From Odiellus spinosus (Eukaryota; Arthropoda; Arachnida; Opiliones; Phalangiidae), in the NCBI GenBank assembly GCA_963920705.1, contig OY987226.1:24385136-24449135 (forward strand): a stretch of DNA of 64,000 nt. The letters run 5' to 3'. The notes beneath the pieces were generated by a model, which saw only the letters and a list, made by a program, of their open reading frames with translations, did not search any database and was not told the DNA's origin. Position 1 is the first letter of the stretch. The number at the start of each line of letters is the position of its first letter. The position numbers were made by a program, and so were the translations under genes. Positions 46,901-57,438 of the stretch are shown here, piece after piece.

Positions 46901-47592
46901 AATTTTGAGGTAATTATAGGAGTTATTTTCAGGTCATTTTAGAGTTTGTTTTAGTTTAATTCTGGAGGATAATTTAAGAGTTTGATTATAGATAATACCA
47001 ATGGTCGATTTGAGGTAATATACTACGCGTTGTTTAGAACTAAACCCTAAGGTCCCTTTTGGCTTAATTGCAGAAATGACTTTGGGGTAATTACAAAGTG
47101 CAAACAACCCGCGTAACTGGTGTACAAGCATATAGATTTAACTGTACTAACGTGATTATGTATTTAGCAAAAGAAAATCTAAGGCTGTAATCAATTGCGA
47201 AGCCATGTAATCGGTGAACACGTTTTACAGCGAAATTGTTAGCCCCCTCGTAGAAGATCCCCAGCGATTTCAAAATAATTACAAAGGATTAGGCGCCAGT
47301 CCGCTACTAGTCCCGAGTCAAAACTTTTAAATTAATTTAATAAGAAGTATTTTTACATTCCGTAATTGGAAGCTACCGCGAATGAATACAGAAAAATAAC
47401 CTAGATATAGAAGTAGAACATTCAAAGTGGAACGGTTCGAACTAAGGTCAGGCACGTATGGAAGCTTACAAGTTTTTTTTTATTTATCAATATTACTTTC
47501 TGACCTATATTTTATATTACTCCAATTTTATTACCATGATACCCTCGTGTATTTATCAAACAAATATTTTCGAAGCTAGGAGTTCTTTAAAG

Positions 47593-47600
47593 TATAAATA
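47593..47600 (+). promoter_or_regulatory. TATA box of secreted-protein gene copy 1
   Basis: TATAAATA lies 73 bp before the ATG. The same context TCTTTAAA(G/A)TATAAATAAGCAT precedes copies 2 and 3. Confidence 0.65.
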
Positions 47601-47665
47601 AGCATATTCTCCCCTCAACCGATCCCATATCATTTTAGATTTTAAGAGAATCGCGCCATTCAACT

Positions 47666-48730
47666 ATGTCTTTGTCAGCGGGTATCGTGGGGTTATTAGT
47701 TGCCGCAATTTTCGGCGTAGGTTTCTGTCAAATCTACGGGGGAGCTCCTGCCGGAAATGGAACTGGAACCGGGACTGGAAACGGGACTGGAAACGGAACC
47801 GATATTCAGGTTTTTATGGAAATCAAAAACTGCAGCCAAGAAGCCATTTATTACACCGCTGCTTATTTGAAATACAAATGCGGTCAGTATTGGCGTATTT
47901 ACTATAAAACCAAACTATTTCTAAAATATAACGCTTCTTAACATCCCTTTAATTCCAATTTGAAATTTCTTTCGCGACAGTTTTCTTTAACAAACAGATA
48001 TGCTACGACAATTTCGAAAAATGCATCAACGCCAAAGGCTACAACACCAAAGTACGACTTAAAGGGAGAATGTATCCTAATGAACATGTGATTTTTAATC
48101 GATTTATCGTTTAAACACGTCTAAAAAAGCTATTAAGTTCCATTCTCACTTTTAAAATAGTTATTTACAATTCACCCTAATTCCTACTGTTATTGTTATT
48201 TTTTTGTTGTTGCTGTTGTTAGAAAGCCCAAGCGATATGCCAACCCGAAGTTGGCCCAAATTTCTTAGGTTTGACAAACGCTGATTGCGAAGCTCTTCCC
48301 TCGAACTATCTGGTAATTAATTTCAATATTATCTATTATTAGATTATTTTGATGCTGGGCGCTACTTGTTTTCTAGTTTCGAAAATGTTGTATTTTAATT
48401 CCTTACTCAATCTTTTCCTTAATTAGAACGCTCTGCAATCGAGTTGTTGCACTAAAACTAAGTTAGTGGAACAGGTACCAGGCAATTCATTTGCTGAAAC
48501 TCAAAATATCTTTGAGGTCAATATAATACTTTTAGTTTATTCATAGTTTATTGAAACTATTATTAATTATAGCCTAACTGTTAAAAAATTAATTTCGAAT
48601 TTTCGATTGTCAGAATTGCTACGATAAAGTGAATTGTCCAGTCACTGAAACATGCAGCAATACAATTCAGAACAACAGTACCACCACCGACGACGGCAAT
48701 CAGGGTGCATCGGGCGACACATCCGCCTGA
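47666..48730 (+). CDS. Small secreted Cys-rich protein, copy 1 (5 exons)
   Basis: Predicted join 47666-47882, 47981-48051, 48223-48312, 48427-48516, 48614-48730 (about 194 aa). Exon 1 has a signal peptide (MSLSAGIVGLLVAAIFGVGFC), a Gly/Thr/Asn-rich GTGTGNG linker and EIKNCSQEAIYYTAAYLKYKC. The donor is G|GTCAGT. Exon 2 gives FFNKQICYDNFEKC, exon 3 AICQPEVGPNF and ADCEALPSNYL, exon 4 LQSSCCTKTKLVEQ, exon 5 NCYDKVNCPVTETC followed by a Thr/Asp/Asn-rich tail. About eleven Cys follow the signal peptide, suggesting a disulfide-bonded extracellular protein. The family is not recognised and no function is assigned. The exon 2 donor (AAA|GTACGA) is weak but kept in all copies. Reading past the exon 1 donor meets a one-base indel relative to copy 3, which supports that part being intronic. 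A likely AATAAA is at 48801. Confidence 0.7.
48063..48151. mobile_element. Internally deleted TTAA MITE in intron 2 of copy 1
   Basis: AGGGAGAATG at the left and CATTCTCAC at the right flank an 89-bp remnant bordered by TTAA or near-TTAA. The same intron of copy 2 holds the longer form (368 bp). Confidence 0.7.
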
Positions 48731-48800
48731 TGAGAGAAAAACCGCGTTATTTCGGGCCAAAATTATATGATGCCAATCGTAATTTGAAGACGTTCATTAA

Positions 48801-48806
48801 AATAAA
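48801..48806 (+). terminator. Likely poly(A) signal of copy 1
   Basis: AATAAA lies 70 bp after the stop. The equivalent signal of copy 3 is displaced to 61072 by an insertion. Confidence 0.45.
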
Positions 48807-49179
48807 TCTACCTATCTTCGCTAATATATGTGCCGGGTTATTATTAAAAATTCAAAACCTTTCCCTGTCGCATGAATGGGAAATCGGTTTGAATCGCTTT
48901 TTGGAAACAGTTTCAGTGGCGGCGCCAGGAGTTTTTTAGAAGTAGGTTCATGTCGCTCGGAGGTTCAAGCCAATGGTGGTCAAAAAACAATTCGAAGTAT
49001 AGATTTTCTTAGGACTTATAGAAAAAATAATTTTATTTCTTAACGTAAGCCAAGAGAAATGACGGGAGTATTTAACAATAGCTTCACCACCCAATATAGA
49101 CAAAAAATATACCAATAGCTTCGTTGACTTAAACCCTATCCAACGCATTTCACCGGAAATGAAAAAAAAAAAAAAAAAA

Positions 49180-49200
49180 TTGGATAGGTTAGGTTAGGTT
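49180..49200. repeat. Three TTAGG units
   Basis: GGTTAGGTTAGGTT follows a 17-base A run. Short interstitial telomere-type repeat. Confidence 0.6.
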
Positions 49201-49269
49201 ACAATACCTCCACCACATTTTTATTTATTTTTAATAATGGTGAAATATTATTAAGAAAATTATATATTA

Positions 49270-50057
49270 TACAAAAACGTTGTTCTGCTTCGCACTTCAA
49301 AAAAGTGCATTTATAGGTAAGAATTTCAAACCCGTGAAGGGACAGAAATTAATTATCGTTGAGGGAACTATGAAAGTCACAGTCTAAGAAATCTGAAAGC
49401 CATAGTTAAAATAAATAAAATAAATACAAATTTACAAAAAAAATTACATATAAATTCGGCCTATCGAAACTTTAAGTTATGTAGATGTCATTCTATTGTA
49501 CAATTCACCTTTGGAAATTCTAACTTTTTTCTAGAGTTGAAAAACTCCCATGCGCGGAACGGTACAATAGCAAAATACCAAACAGTTGCAGCTCGTGTAG
49601 TTCTTGTGTGAAGAATTATAATATCTTAGCGAATGTTGCCTTTTGGATGTGGACTCAAGATTAAACATATTTTACCACGGGGTTTAAACCACTGTCAAAG
49701 TTTAGATGACAATTACTTTTCCCTTCTCCTAGACTCACATGGCGGTGGATTTAATTTTCAGTTTGTAAAAGCAAACACTGACATCTTTATATTGTTCCCA
49801 TTCTTTAGCTCTATTTTCTTTAGTGGAAAATATAGAATAGAATGACTTCTGCATAAGTCTCGATAGGCCGAATTTATATGTAATTTTTTTTGTAAATTTG
49901 TATTTATTTTATTTATTTTAACTATGGCTTTCTGATTTCTTAGACTGTGACTTTCATAGTTCCCTCAACGATAATTAATTTCTGTCCCTTCACGGGTTTG
50001 AAATTCTTACCTATAAATGCACTTTTTTGAAGTGCGAAGCAAAACAACGTTTTTGTA
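49270..50057. mobile_element. 788-bp foldback MITE with TA flanks
   Basis: The ends TACAAAAACGTTGTTCTGC and its near-complement are flanked by TA (49268-49269, 50058-50059). The arms extend about 240 bp, including GTGAAGGGACAGAAATTAAT and TATAAATTCGGCCTATCGA. It is a relative of the foldback at 1310-1809 and 58543-59041, with a different centre. An open frame in the centre (49633-49845) has no domain. Confidence 0.8.
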
Positions 50058-50234
50058 TAATTTGTGTTTGCTTTTGGAAAAATTACACAGTTGTAAGACC
50101 AATGAACCCGTTTTATTTAGTGGTACGTACTTAAAATAATAAATTTACAAGTTGAAATTTAAATGAATTAATAAATATAAATATTTTTATTTTGTACAAA
50201 CTTTATTATTATTTAATGTTAATCTAAATTATGA

Positions 50235-50750
50235 GCTCGGAATTGAATAACGAATAACTTAGGATATCGATTGACAACTAGGATTTTTGCAGATATATAA
50301 ATCTTGGATAAATTGATTGTTAATTTAAAACCACAAATTATATTACATCGATACGAATTATCAAAACATAAAATTTTTTAACTTGATTAAAAAACAAATT
50401 CCACATTTATTCAAACAGATGATGTAAAAATAAAAATATCACGCTTTTCAAAATCTATGATGAATGAAATTGAATAATTATATTTCAACCTACATTGGAA
50501 AGAACCAACTAAATCACTACATTCTAGCTTCGAGATATCAATTTGGGTTAAAATCCGTGAAGAAACTTGAGTTTACAATTTTCTTTTCCGAATGAAAAAC
50601 TCGAGTTTAACGTATCAATTTCGTATAGCAATGAGTACGAATAAAACGTTTGACTATCAGATACGTTAACTCAAATAAGAAATGAATATCTTTCGTGAAC
50701 AGCTAATATCCGATTGACATTCATTTAACCTTATACGAATTCCGAGCTCT
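50235..50750. repeat. Foldback-like copy of the GAGCTCGGAAT family
   Basis: GAGCTCGGAATTGAATAACG at the left and CGAATTCCGAGCTC at the right face each other. It belongs to the family seen near 580 and 38690. No target duplication was identified. Confidence 0.5.
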
Positions 50751-50759
50751 GCCTATAAC

Positions 50760-51418
50760 TGTGGTTTAAGATAAAATATCCTATGGTGCGTCATGTTTTT
50801 TTGAATGGTGATCGCAGCACGTTATCCTATCTATTTTTAAGTAAATTCAAGGACTTCTATTAATTAAATCAAATATATTCCTTAGATCCACCGCATCGCG
50901 AAAAAAATTGTACATCATTGCTCTCAGCACAATTGTTCTAGTTTTTAAACTTCAAATAATTTCATTTCACACTGTTTAATTCAGAAGTGTCTGCGATATA
51001 GTTGAATATTGTGAGCTACGTATAAATAAACATCGCCTGCGCCGTGGTTTTAATTTTGTTGGTATACACAGTATAATTTTTACTTTCCACTTGGATTTAA
51101 AATTTAACCATTCAGATAATTTGCTAGTTTATTCCACGGGAAAACTCCAACTTTATTGTATAATATTTTCACTATCGTTTTCATGTTCATAGAATATTTG
51201 TGGAATTAAATGTGAGCTTAAATATAATTCCGTAATAATTTTTCGTTATTAGTTTTTGTTAATTTGAAAATATGCCCTCGAGCCGCATCCTAAAATTAGA
51301 TACCCATATTGCCGAAAACCTAAAAATGTAAACAAGAGACCAGTATCCCTTAGTTAAAGGTTTTAAAATAACAAGTATGTGTGACATTGAAATAAAAACA
51401 CCTCTATAACAAATATGA
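50760..51418. other. No feature seen
   Basis: AT-rich non-coding sequence downstream of the microprotein gene. Confidence 0.4.
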
Positions 51419-51424
51419 TTTATT
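51419..51424 (-). terminator. Poly(A) signal of the microprotein gene
   Basis: Minus-strand AATAAA begins 15 bases after the TGA stop. Confidence 0.65.
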
Positions 51425-51438
51425 TAGTCAAGCGTAAT

Positions 51439-51633
51439 TCACGCGATGGTTAAAATAAATATTTCCATGTATGCAATGATCAGGCTGACGATGTAGAAGT
51501 TCTTGCTCAGGGTTCCCACTTCCTCAAAGTCTTGACGCATAGCGCGGTTTTCTAGCAGGCAGGTTTCTTCATAGAATGACTTGTGCAGATGATAAGTAGA
51601 TACTGCTGACAATGTGATGGTCGAGTGTTTCAT
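51439..51633 (-). CDS. 64-aa membrane microprotein, single exon, unknown function
   Basis: An intronless minus-strand gene. The protein starts MKHSTITLSAVSTYHLHK, has a charged middle (FYEETCLLENRAMRQDFEEV), and ends with a hydrophobic segment of about 18 residues (FYIVSLIIAYMEIFILTIA) at the very C-terminus. That layout suggests a tail-anchored or single-pass membrane protein with most of its length in the cytosol or lumen. A consensus TATAAAAGG lies about 135 bp upstream, and AATAAA lies just after the stop, so the unit looks like a complete compact gene despite its size. GC content is higher than the flanks, as expected for coding DNA. No family is recognised. It could also be a short paralogue or the C-terminal piece of a larger gene, but the promoter placement argues for a complete gene. 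Confidence 0.6.
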   Translation of the reverse strand: MKHSTITLSAVSTYHLHKSFYEETCLLENRAMRQDFEEVGTLSKNFYIVSLIIAYMEIFILTIA

Positions 51634-51766
51634 GGCACGCCAGTCAGTTAATGAAGATGAGACGCTATCCTTCCACCTTGGAGTTCAAAATAATGACTAA
51701 CCAATACTTCCAAGTTGACGTCGAGATATTAAGCAGTCAAATGATATTGTTTCGCTGAATACCTAG

Positions 51767-51775
51767 CCTTTTATA
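51767..51775 (-). promoter_or_regulatory. TATA box of the microprotein gene
   Basis: The minus strand reads TATAAAAGG, identical to the TATA box of cuticular gene 1, about 135 bp before the ATG. Confidence 0.65.
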
Positions 51776-51789
51776 CCCAAAGTAGGCAA

Positions 51790-52580
51790 GATAAAAAACG
51801 GGCCCACTAACAAAGAGTGGCCTACTGGGGGAGTGGTGTCCCACCGCCGATTTTTATCAACTAATGAATTAATTAAATCTGTCTCAGAGTCCATTTTTCT
51901 AAGACATTTTGGAAATCTCATCTCTATATATCATTGAGGCTAATGTGAAATACCCTAGTTTATCTACCCTACGGTACATCATTCTAATTTTGTTAATAAA
52001 ACATTATCAACAAAACATTCCGTGCGTTTCTTAGATATAGAGACTAAAAAAATAGTTTCCTTATTCCGTCTTTCGCTTTGACTAAAAAAATAGTTTCCTT
52101 ATTCCGTCTTTCGCTTTAACGTTATCTAAAGTTTTTGTTATCTCAGTCGTAGTATTCAACATCAGAAAAGTATAAAAAATATAGAACACCCCAACATTTC
52201 TCTCTCTCTCGAATGCAAACTCTGAATGAAACGCCGTCTTTCACGGGGCTTCAACGTTATCTATAAAGCTTTTGTTATCTCAGTCGAAGTATTCATCAGA
52301 AAAACATAGAAAAATATAGAGTACCCCCATGATCCTAACATATTTTTCTCTCTCGAATGCAAACATCCAATGAAACGGACTCGCGTTCGGGAGAAGAAGA
52401 AGAAGAAGAAGAAGAAGAAGAAGAAGAAGAATATCTCAGTTATCAATATGACAAAGAATTCCACCTCATATGGTTAATTTCCATAAACGTTTTTGATGAA
52501 ATTGTGAGAGACCTATAAATAAAACAGGCCGGCACGGCCTGTTTTTAATATATATTTTTAATTTCCTATTCAAAAGTGTA
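51790..52580. other. Non-coding stretch with short duplications and a microsatellite
   Basis: A 36-bp tandem duplication (TAGTTTCCTTATTCCGTCTT core) is at about 52045-52118. A diverged direct repeat of about 120 bp (TTTTGTTATCTCAGTCG start) is at about 52134 and 52268. (GAA)13 is at about 52393-52431. Confidence 0.65.
52393..52431. repeat. (GAA)13 microsatellite
   Basis: Uninterrupted GAA/AGA trinucleotide run. It creates a poly-Phe/poly-Lys frame by chance. Confidence 0.9.
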
Positions 52581-53031
52581 AGGGATGATTATTGTTTGAG
52601 TGGGATCAGCCGTAAGAGGCATAAAAAACCAAAGTAAAACCATAATTTCAAAATTCGAATGTCACACCCTTCTGATAGAATTCTCGAGAATTTACACCCA
52701 AGAGTTTGATTATAGAGAATACCAATGGTTGTTTTGAGGTAATATACTACGCGTTGTTTAGAATTAAACCCTAAGGTCCCTTTTGGCTTAATTGCAGAAA
52801 TGGCTTTGGGGTAATTACAAAGTGCAAACAACCCGCGTAACTGGTGTACAAGCATATAGATTTAACTGTACTAACGTGAATACGTATTTAGCAAAAGAAA
52901 TTCTAAGGCTGTAATCAATTGCGTAATCATGTAATCGGTGAACACGTTTTACAGCTAAATTGTTAGCCCCTCGTAAAAGATCCCCAGCGATTTCAAAATA
53001 ATTTCAAAGGATTAGGCGCCAGTCCGCTACT

Positions 53032-53577
53032 CAGCGTTGCCAGACGTACTATAATTATAGTACATTTCGATAATTTCAAGAAAAAATTCTGGGCGTACTA
53101 TAATTTCAACGGCGTACTATATAGTACGCTTTTTGCGATAATTTGTGCATTTTTCCGATAATTGTGCGATAATTTTAAATAGTAGATTTTATATCGAAAA
53201 CTTTAATTTTAGTCAACTTTGTGCTTCGTCACATGGCCCACTCTTAGTATTACTCCCCTCTTAGGGATCCACAGCCTACTGCTTTTGTATTTCCGTAGAG
53301 GCAAAGCGTGTGATAGGCTAGCCCGAGAGCTCCGAGTTGCCTTGGCAATAGGGATATAAGTTGTGTTTTAACTGCCGCTAGGTTCCCCGCGTGCCACTGC
53401 CAGTGAAGTTTAGCCTGCTCAAGAGTTTGTTCATAACAAAATAACATTTTCGTCATATATATTTGCATTTGAATTCAAAATTCGCGCCAAAAATATAGCG
53501 TACTATAATTTTCTAGAAAAATCGATAATTTTTGGAACCAGGTACTATAATTTTAGACTTTTGATCTGGCAACGCTG
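53032..53577. mobile_element. hAT-like MITE with 8-bp target duplication
   Basis: The ends are CAGCGTTGCCAGACGTACTA and its near-complement (TCTGGCAACGCTG). CCGCTACT flanks both sides (53024-53031, 53578-53585). The orthologous position in blocks 1 and 3 has a single uninterrupted CCGCTACT or close variant, so the insertion is confirmed by empty sites and post-dates the duplication. An 8-bp duplication and CAG-type ends are characteristic of hAT transposons. No transposase frame. Confidence 0.9.
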
Positions 53578-53958
53578 CCGCTACTAGTCCCAAGTCCAAA
53601 CTTTTAAAATTAATTTGATAACAAGCAATTTTTATATTCTGTAAGTGGATACTACCGCGAATGGATTCAGAAATATAACCTATATAAAAGTAGATTAATG
53701 AAAATGGAACGGTTCGAACTAAGGTCAGGCGCGTATGCAGCTTTCAAGTTTTTTTATGTATAACAATATCAATTTCTGACCTATATTTGATATTATTCCC
53801 ATTTATTACCATAATCTATTAATCAAATATATAGTGGCGAAGATAGGGTTTCTTTAAAATATAAATAAGCATCGTCTCCCGTCAATTGATCCTAAATCAT
53901 TTTCAATTTTAGAGAGAATCGCGCCATTCGATTAATTACGTTGAATTTCAAATAAACT

Positions 53959-55073
53959 ATGTATTTTTCAGCGGGTATCGTGGGGTTATTAGTAGCCGCG
54001 GTTTTCGGGATAGGTTTTTGTCAAAGCTACTGGGAACTCCTGCCGGAACTGGAACTGGAAACGGACCGATATTCAGGTTTTTATGGAAATCAAAAACTGC
54101 AGCCAAGAAGCCATTTATCACACGGCTGCTTATTTGAAATACAAAAATGCGGTCAGTATTGGCGTATTTACTATAAAAACCAAACTATTTCTAAAATATA
54201 ACGCTTCTTAACATCCCTTTAATTCCAATTTGAAATTTCTTTCGCGGCAGTTTTCTTTAACAAACAGATATGCTACGACAATCTCGAAAAATGCATCAAC
54301 GCCAAAGGCTACAGCAGCAAAGTACGACTTAAGGGAGAATGCAGCTTAATAACATGAGATTTTTAATCGATTTCTTACCGTTTAAATAGGTTTAATCCAT
54401 CAGTGAAATTATTTTCTAACAAACTAGAAAAAAAATTAAAAACTACTCGGAAAATAGATCCTGAATTTCTTGAAATTGGTGGATCACCGATCAATGAGCA
54501 AAGGTCCGTCGTTAAGGCTAAATATCCAATGATACTTCCAATAACCTTCGATTGGTCCCTTATTATTGACCCCTTATATGCGGAGAAATTCAGAATCTGA
54601 CTGAATTCAGCTAAGCCAATTTTTTACAGGTGGATTAGGCCTACTTAAACGATAAGGAATCGACACAAAAAACAATCATTACTAAGTTCCATTCTCCCTT
54701 TTAAAATAGTTATTTACAATTTCACATTATATCCTACTGTTATTGTTATTTTTTTTTTTTTTTGTTGCTGTTGTTAGAAAGCTCAAGTGATTTGCCAGAC
54801 AGAAATTGGTCCAAATTTCCTAAGTTTGACAAACGCGGATTGCGAAGCTCCTCCCTCGAAATATCTGGTAATTAATTTCAATATTATCTAGCATTAGACG
54901 TATTTTGGTGCTGGGCACTGCTAGTTTTCTAATTTCGTAAATGATGGGCATTAAGTCCTTACTCTTTTCTTTTCGTTAATTAGAACGCTCTACAATCAAC
55001 TTGTTCCACTAAAACTAAGACAGTGGAACAGGTCCCCGGCAGCTCGTTTGCTGAAACCCAAAATATCATAGAG
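53959..55073 (+). pseudogene. Secreted Cys-rich protein, copy 2: frame-swapped and missing exon 5
   Basis: Exon equivalents are 53959-54151, 54251-54321, 54778-54867 and 54984-55073. Exon 1 keeps the signal peptide (SAGIVGLLVAAVFGIGFCQ). It has two single-base losses and a two-base gain, so the middle (the Gly/Thr linker and KNC segment) is read in another frame before the original frame returns at the KC codon. Exon 4 has TCSTK where the others have SCCTK, losing a Cys. Exon 5 is absent because the duplicated block ends just after the exon 4 donor; reading through gives about 66 unrelated residues. All lengths stay in frame, so a secreted aberrant product is possible, but loss of Cys pairs and of the last exon argue for a pseudogene. 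Intron 2 holds a full TTAA MITE. Confidence 0.7.
54333..54700. mobile_element. TTAA-flanked MITE (368 bp) in intron 2 of copy 2
   Basis: GGGAGAATGCAGCTTAATAAC at the left faces TTACTAAGTTCCATTCTCCC at the right, with TTAA outside (54329-54332, 54701-54704). Arms include CGATTTCTTACCGTTTAAAT and its complement. Same family as 29028-29461. Copies 1 and 3 retain only an 89-bp deletion derivative at the same site. Confidence 0.8.
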
Positions 55074-55124
55074 GTCAATAATCGTACGTGGACCTCGACC
55101 CCTATATCGGGAAGTCGAGGATCC

Positions 55125-56280
55125 CGGGTTTTCATCCCCGACTCGACTGGGGTTGGCCGATTTTCAAGTCCGATTTTCCAAGAAAAGCAGGGTTTTAAAA
55201 ACCAAAGAGAAATGCCACGTGATCAGCCCAGAGTGTTGGTCAACTTCGTGACGAAGATTTCAAAGCTTTAGTTCTGGACACAATTTACGAGTGACGACTG
55301 ACGAGTTTTACTTATCTCGGATTTTTTGTAAACTTGAAGTTCATCTAAAGTATAAAGTTGTAACTGTACTGTTCTATTCTCTATTGAATTTTCATAATGA
55401 CAATCCTTAAATAGTTTTTTTCATTAAAAAAAGGATGTAAAATAAATAATTTTCGATTTGAAAAATATTTAATAAACCCAGACGCGGCCCGGTTTTTCGG
55501 GGCTTTTCTCCTCCCAACCCCGACTAAAATAGCGTCACGTACGATATCTAATCTGATCCAGGAATGAAGTCAACGATTCTGCTTATATTTAATTCGTGGA
55601 ATCGGCATTCCCTGACTAAATTATGTGTTTAATATTCTTTTTCCAATGAAACGGTTGGGTTCTTCATTGAGTACAATTTGAAGCTAGCTATCTGATGAAT
55701 AAAATAATAGATAATAGTTTAGAACAATATTAACGCTCGCGATACACGCGGCCCACGATTGGCCCAAGCTCTGTTTTTCGTTCAATGTTGATCACTAATA
55801 TATTTAGGTTAAATATTAGTATACATTCGACTTTTTGGATCAGGAGGCTAAAAATTAACAAATTTCGAACACGATCTCCTAAAAAGACAAAATGGGTTTA
55901 AGGCCAGAAACTCGAAATGACAGACGAAAGGTTATTGCTCTCGAGGTAGCAAACACCGCATAGATATTTAATGTCAAAATTTTCCAATATTTCGTAGTTA
56001 AACTAACAAGCTGGTCTATAGGGCCACGGTAGTTACACAATATGAGGACGTTTTCGTGACAAAAGTTTCTAATTAAAAACCCGGCCGAAGTTAATAAACC
56101 ACATAGGCCTAGCCTATTCTGGGTGGCTCGTTGCCGGGACAAACACAAAAATTTAAAATTAACACACAAACTAACAATTAAAATTAAAAATTAAAACAAC
56201 AAAAGATGATTAGTAAACGAAAAATTAGCTAAATTAAACTGTGAATATTCCCAATTGTATTAAAGACCAAAATAGGTTGA
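55125..56280. repeat. Segment X, copy 2
   Basis: Diverged copy of 43861-45250 in the same orientation. It has a single unit where the other copy has the 320-bp tandem duplication. Confidence 0.75.
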
Positions 56281-56717
56281 GCTAAGGCGCGTTCAGACTA
56301 TCCAACTTTAGTCAGCTGACAAAGCTTGAAAGCCGGACTGACCAGTCGTTCCAGTTTGCCAGGCAATGTGAACCTTTCACCCGACCGTACTATTGTCAGG
56401 TCGAAGCTCGAATTTTAATCGGGTAGGTAGGCGATTTGAGTCGGGACGACTAAAATCGGACAGGAAGCAAACCAATCAAAATAGACATTACGTCATAGGG
56501 CACGTGTCGTTTTTTTTCTTTCAGCAAGAGAGAAAGAACCGAGAGAATAGTCGCTAAAAGACTATTTCGGGCCTTCGTTGTAAAATGGCAATTAATAAAA
56601 ACGGGTTATTCAACTTATTCTGAGGTTATAGACGTTATTTTGGCGTAATTGTAGCGGTTATTTTAAGGTCATTTTAGAGTTTGTATTGGGGGTAATTCTG
56701 GAGTATGTTTTGGAAAA
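56281..56717. other. Non-coding; relic of the 23-bp minisatellite at the right
   Basis: 56290-56590 is relatively GC-rich (GGCGCGTTCAGACTATCCAA start) and absent from the other duplication units, so it may be a separate insertion; its other end was not found. About 56605-56720 has degenerate TTATTTTAAGGTCATTTTAG-like units. Confidence 0.45.
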
Positions 56718-57438
56718 TAATTTTAGAGTTTGATTGTAGATAGCACCATGGGATATTTTGAGGTAATATACTACAGGTTGTTTTGGGTTAAACCTAAGGT
56801 CACTTTAACTTAACTGCAGAGATTGTTTTGGGGTACTTACTAAGTGCAAAACACTCCACGAAACTGATGTACAAGCGTGTCGCTTTATTTGTACTATAGC
56901 GTGATTATATATTTTACAAAAAAATTAAGGCTGTAATCAATTGCGTAATCGTGAAATCGGTGAACACATTTTACAGCCAATTTGTTAGCCCCCTCGTAAA
57001 AGATCCCAAATGATTTCAAAATAATTCCAAAGGATTAGGCGACAGAACCGCTACTAGCCTAGTCCCGAGTCAAAACTTTTAAATTAATTTAATTTAATAA
57101 GAAGTATTTTTACATTCCGCAATTGGAAGCTACCGCGAATGAATACAGAAATATAACCTAGATATAAAAGTAAAATAGTCAAAGTGGAACGGTTCGAACT
57201 AAGGTCAGGCACGTATGAAAGCTTAAAAGTTATTTTTATCTATCAATATCACTTTCTGACCTATATTTTAAATTACTCCAATTTTATTAACATCATCTAT
57301 TTACCAAACATATATTTTCGAAGCTAGGGGTTCTTTAAAGTATAAATAAGCATCGTCTCCCATCAATTGATCCTATATCATTTTCGATTTTAAGAGAATC
57401 GCGTCATTCAATTAATTTCGTTGAATTTCAAACAAACT

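Larger units (their letters stand above)
46968..49065. repeat. Segmental duplication block 1 (with secreted-protein gene copy 1)
   Basis: Begins near GAGTTTGATTATAGATAATACC and runs to GTAAGCCAAGAGAAAT. It corresponds to about 52699-55080 (block 2) and to about 56718-58539 plus 61039-61337 (block 3, split by a 2.5-kb insertion). Shared upstream sequence contains GGAACGGTTCGAACTAAGGTC. Confidence 0.8.
52699..55080. repeat. Segmental duplication block 2 (with gene copy 2)
   Basis: Matches block 1 from GAGTTTGATTATAGAGAATACC to exon 4 of the gene, then switches to segment X at about 55080-55130. Relative to blocks 1 and 3 it has a hAT-like insertion at 53032-53577 and lacks exon 5. Confidence 0.8.

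Noticed and set aside
47420-47450. GGTTCGAA-type box in GGAACGGTTCGAACTAAGG (three duplicated copies)
   Set aside because: It resembles a tRNA B box, but no A box or cloverleaf could be formed around it.
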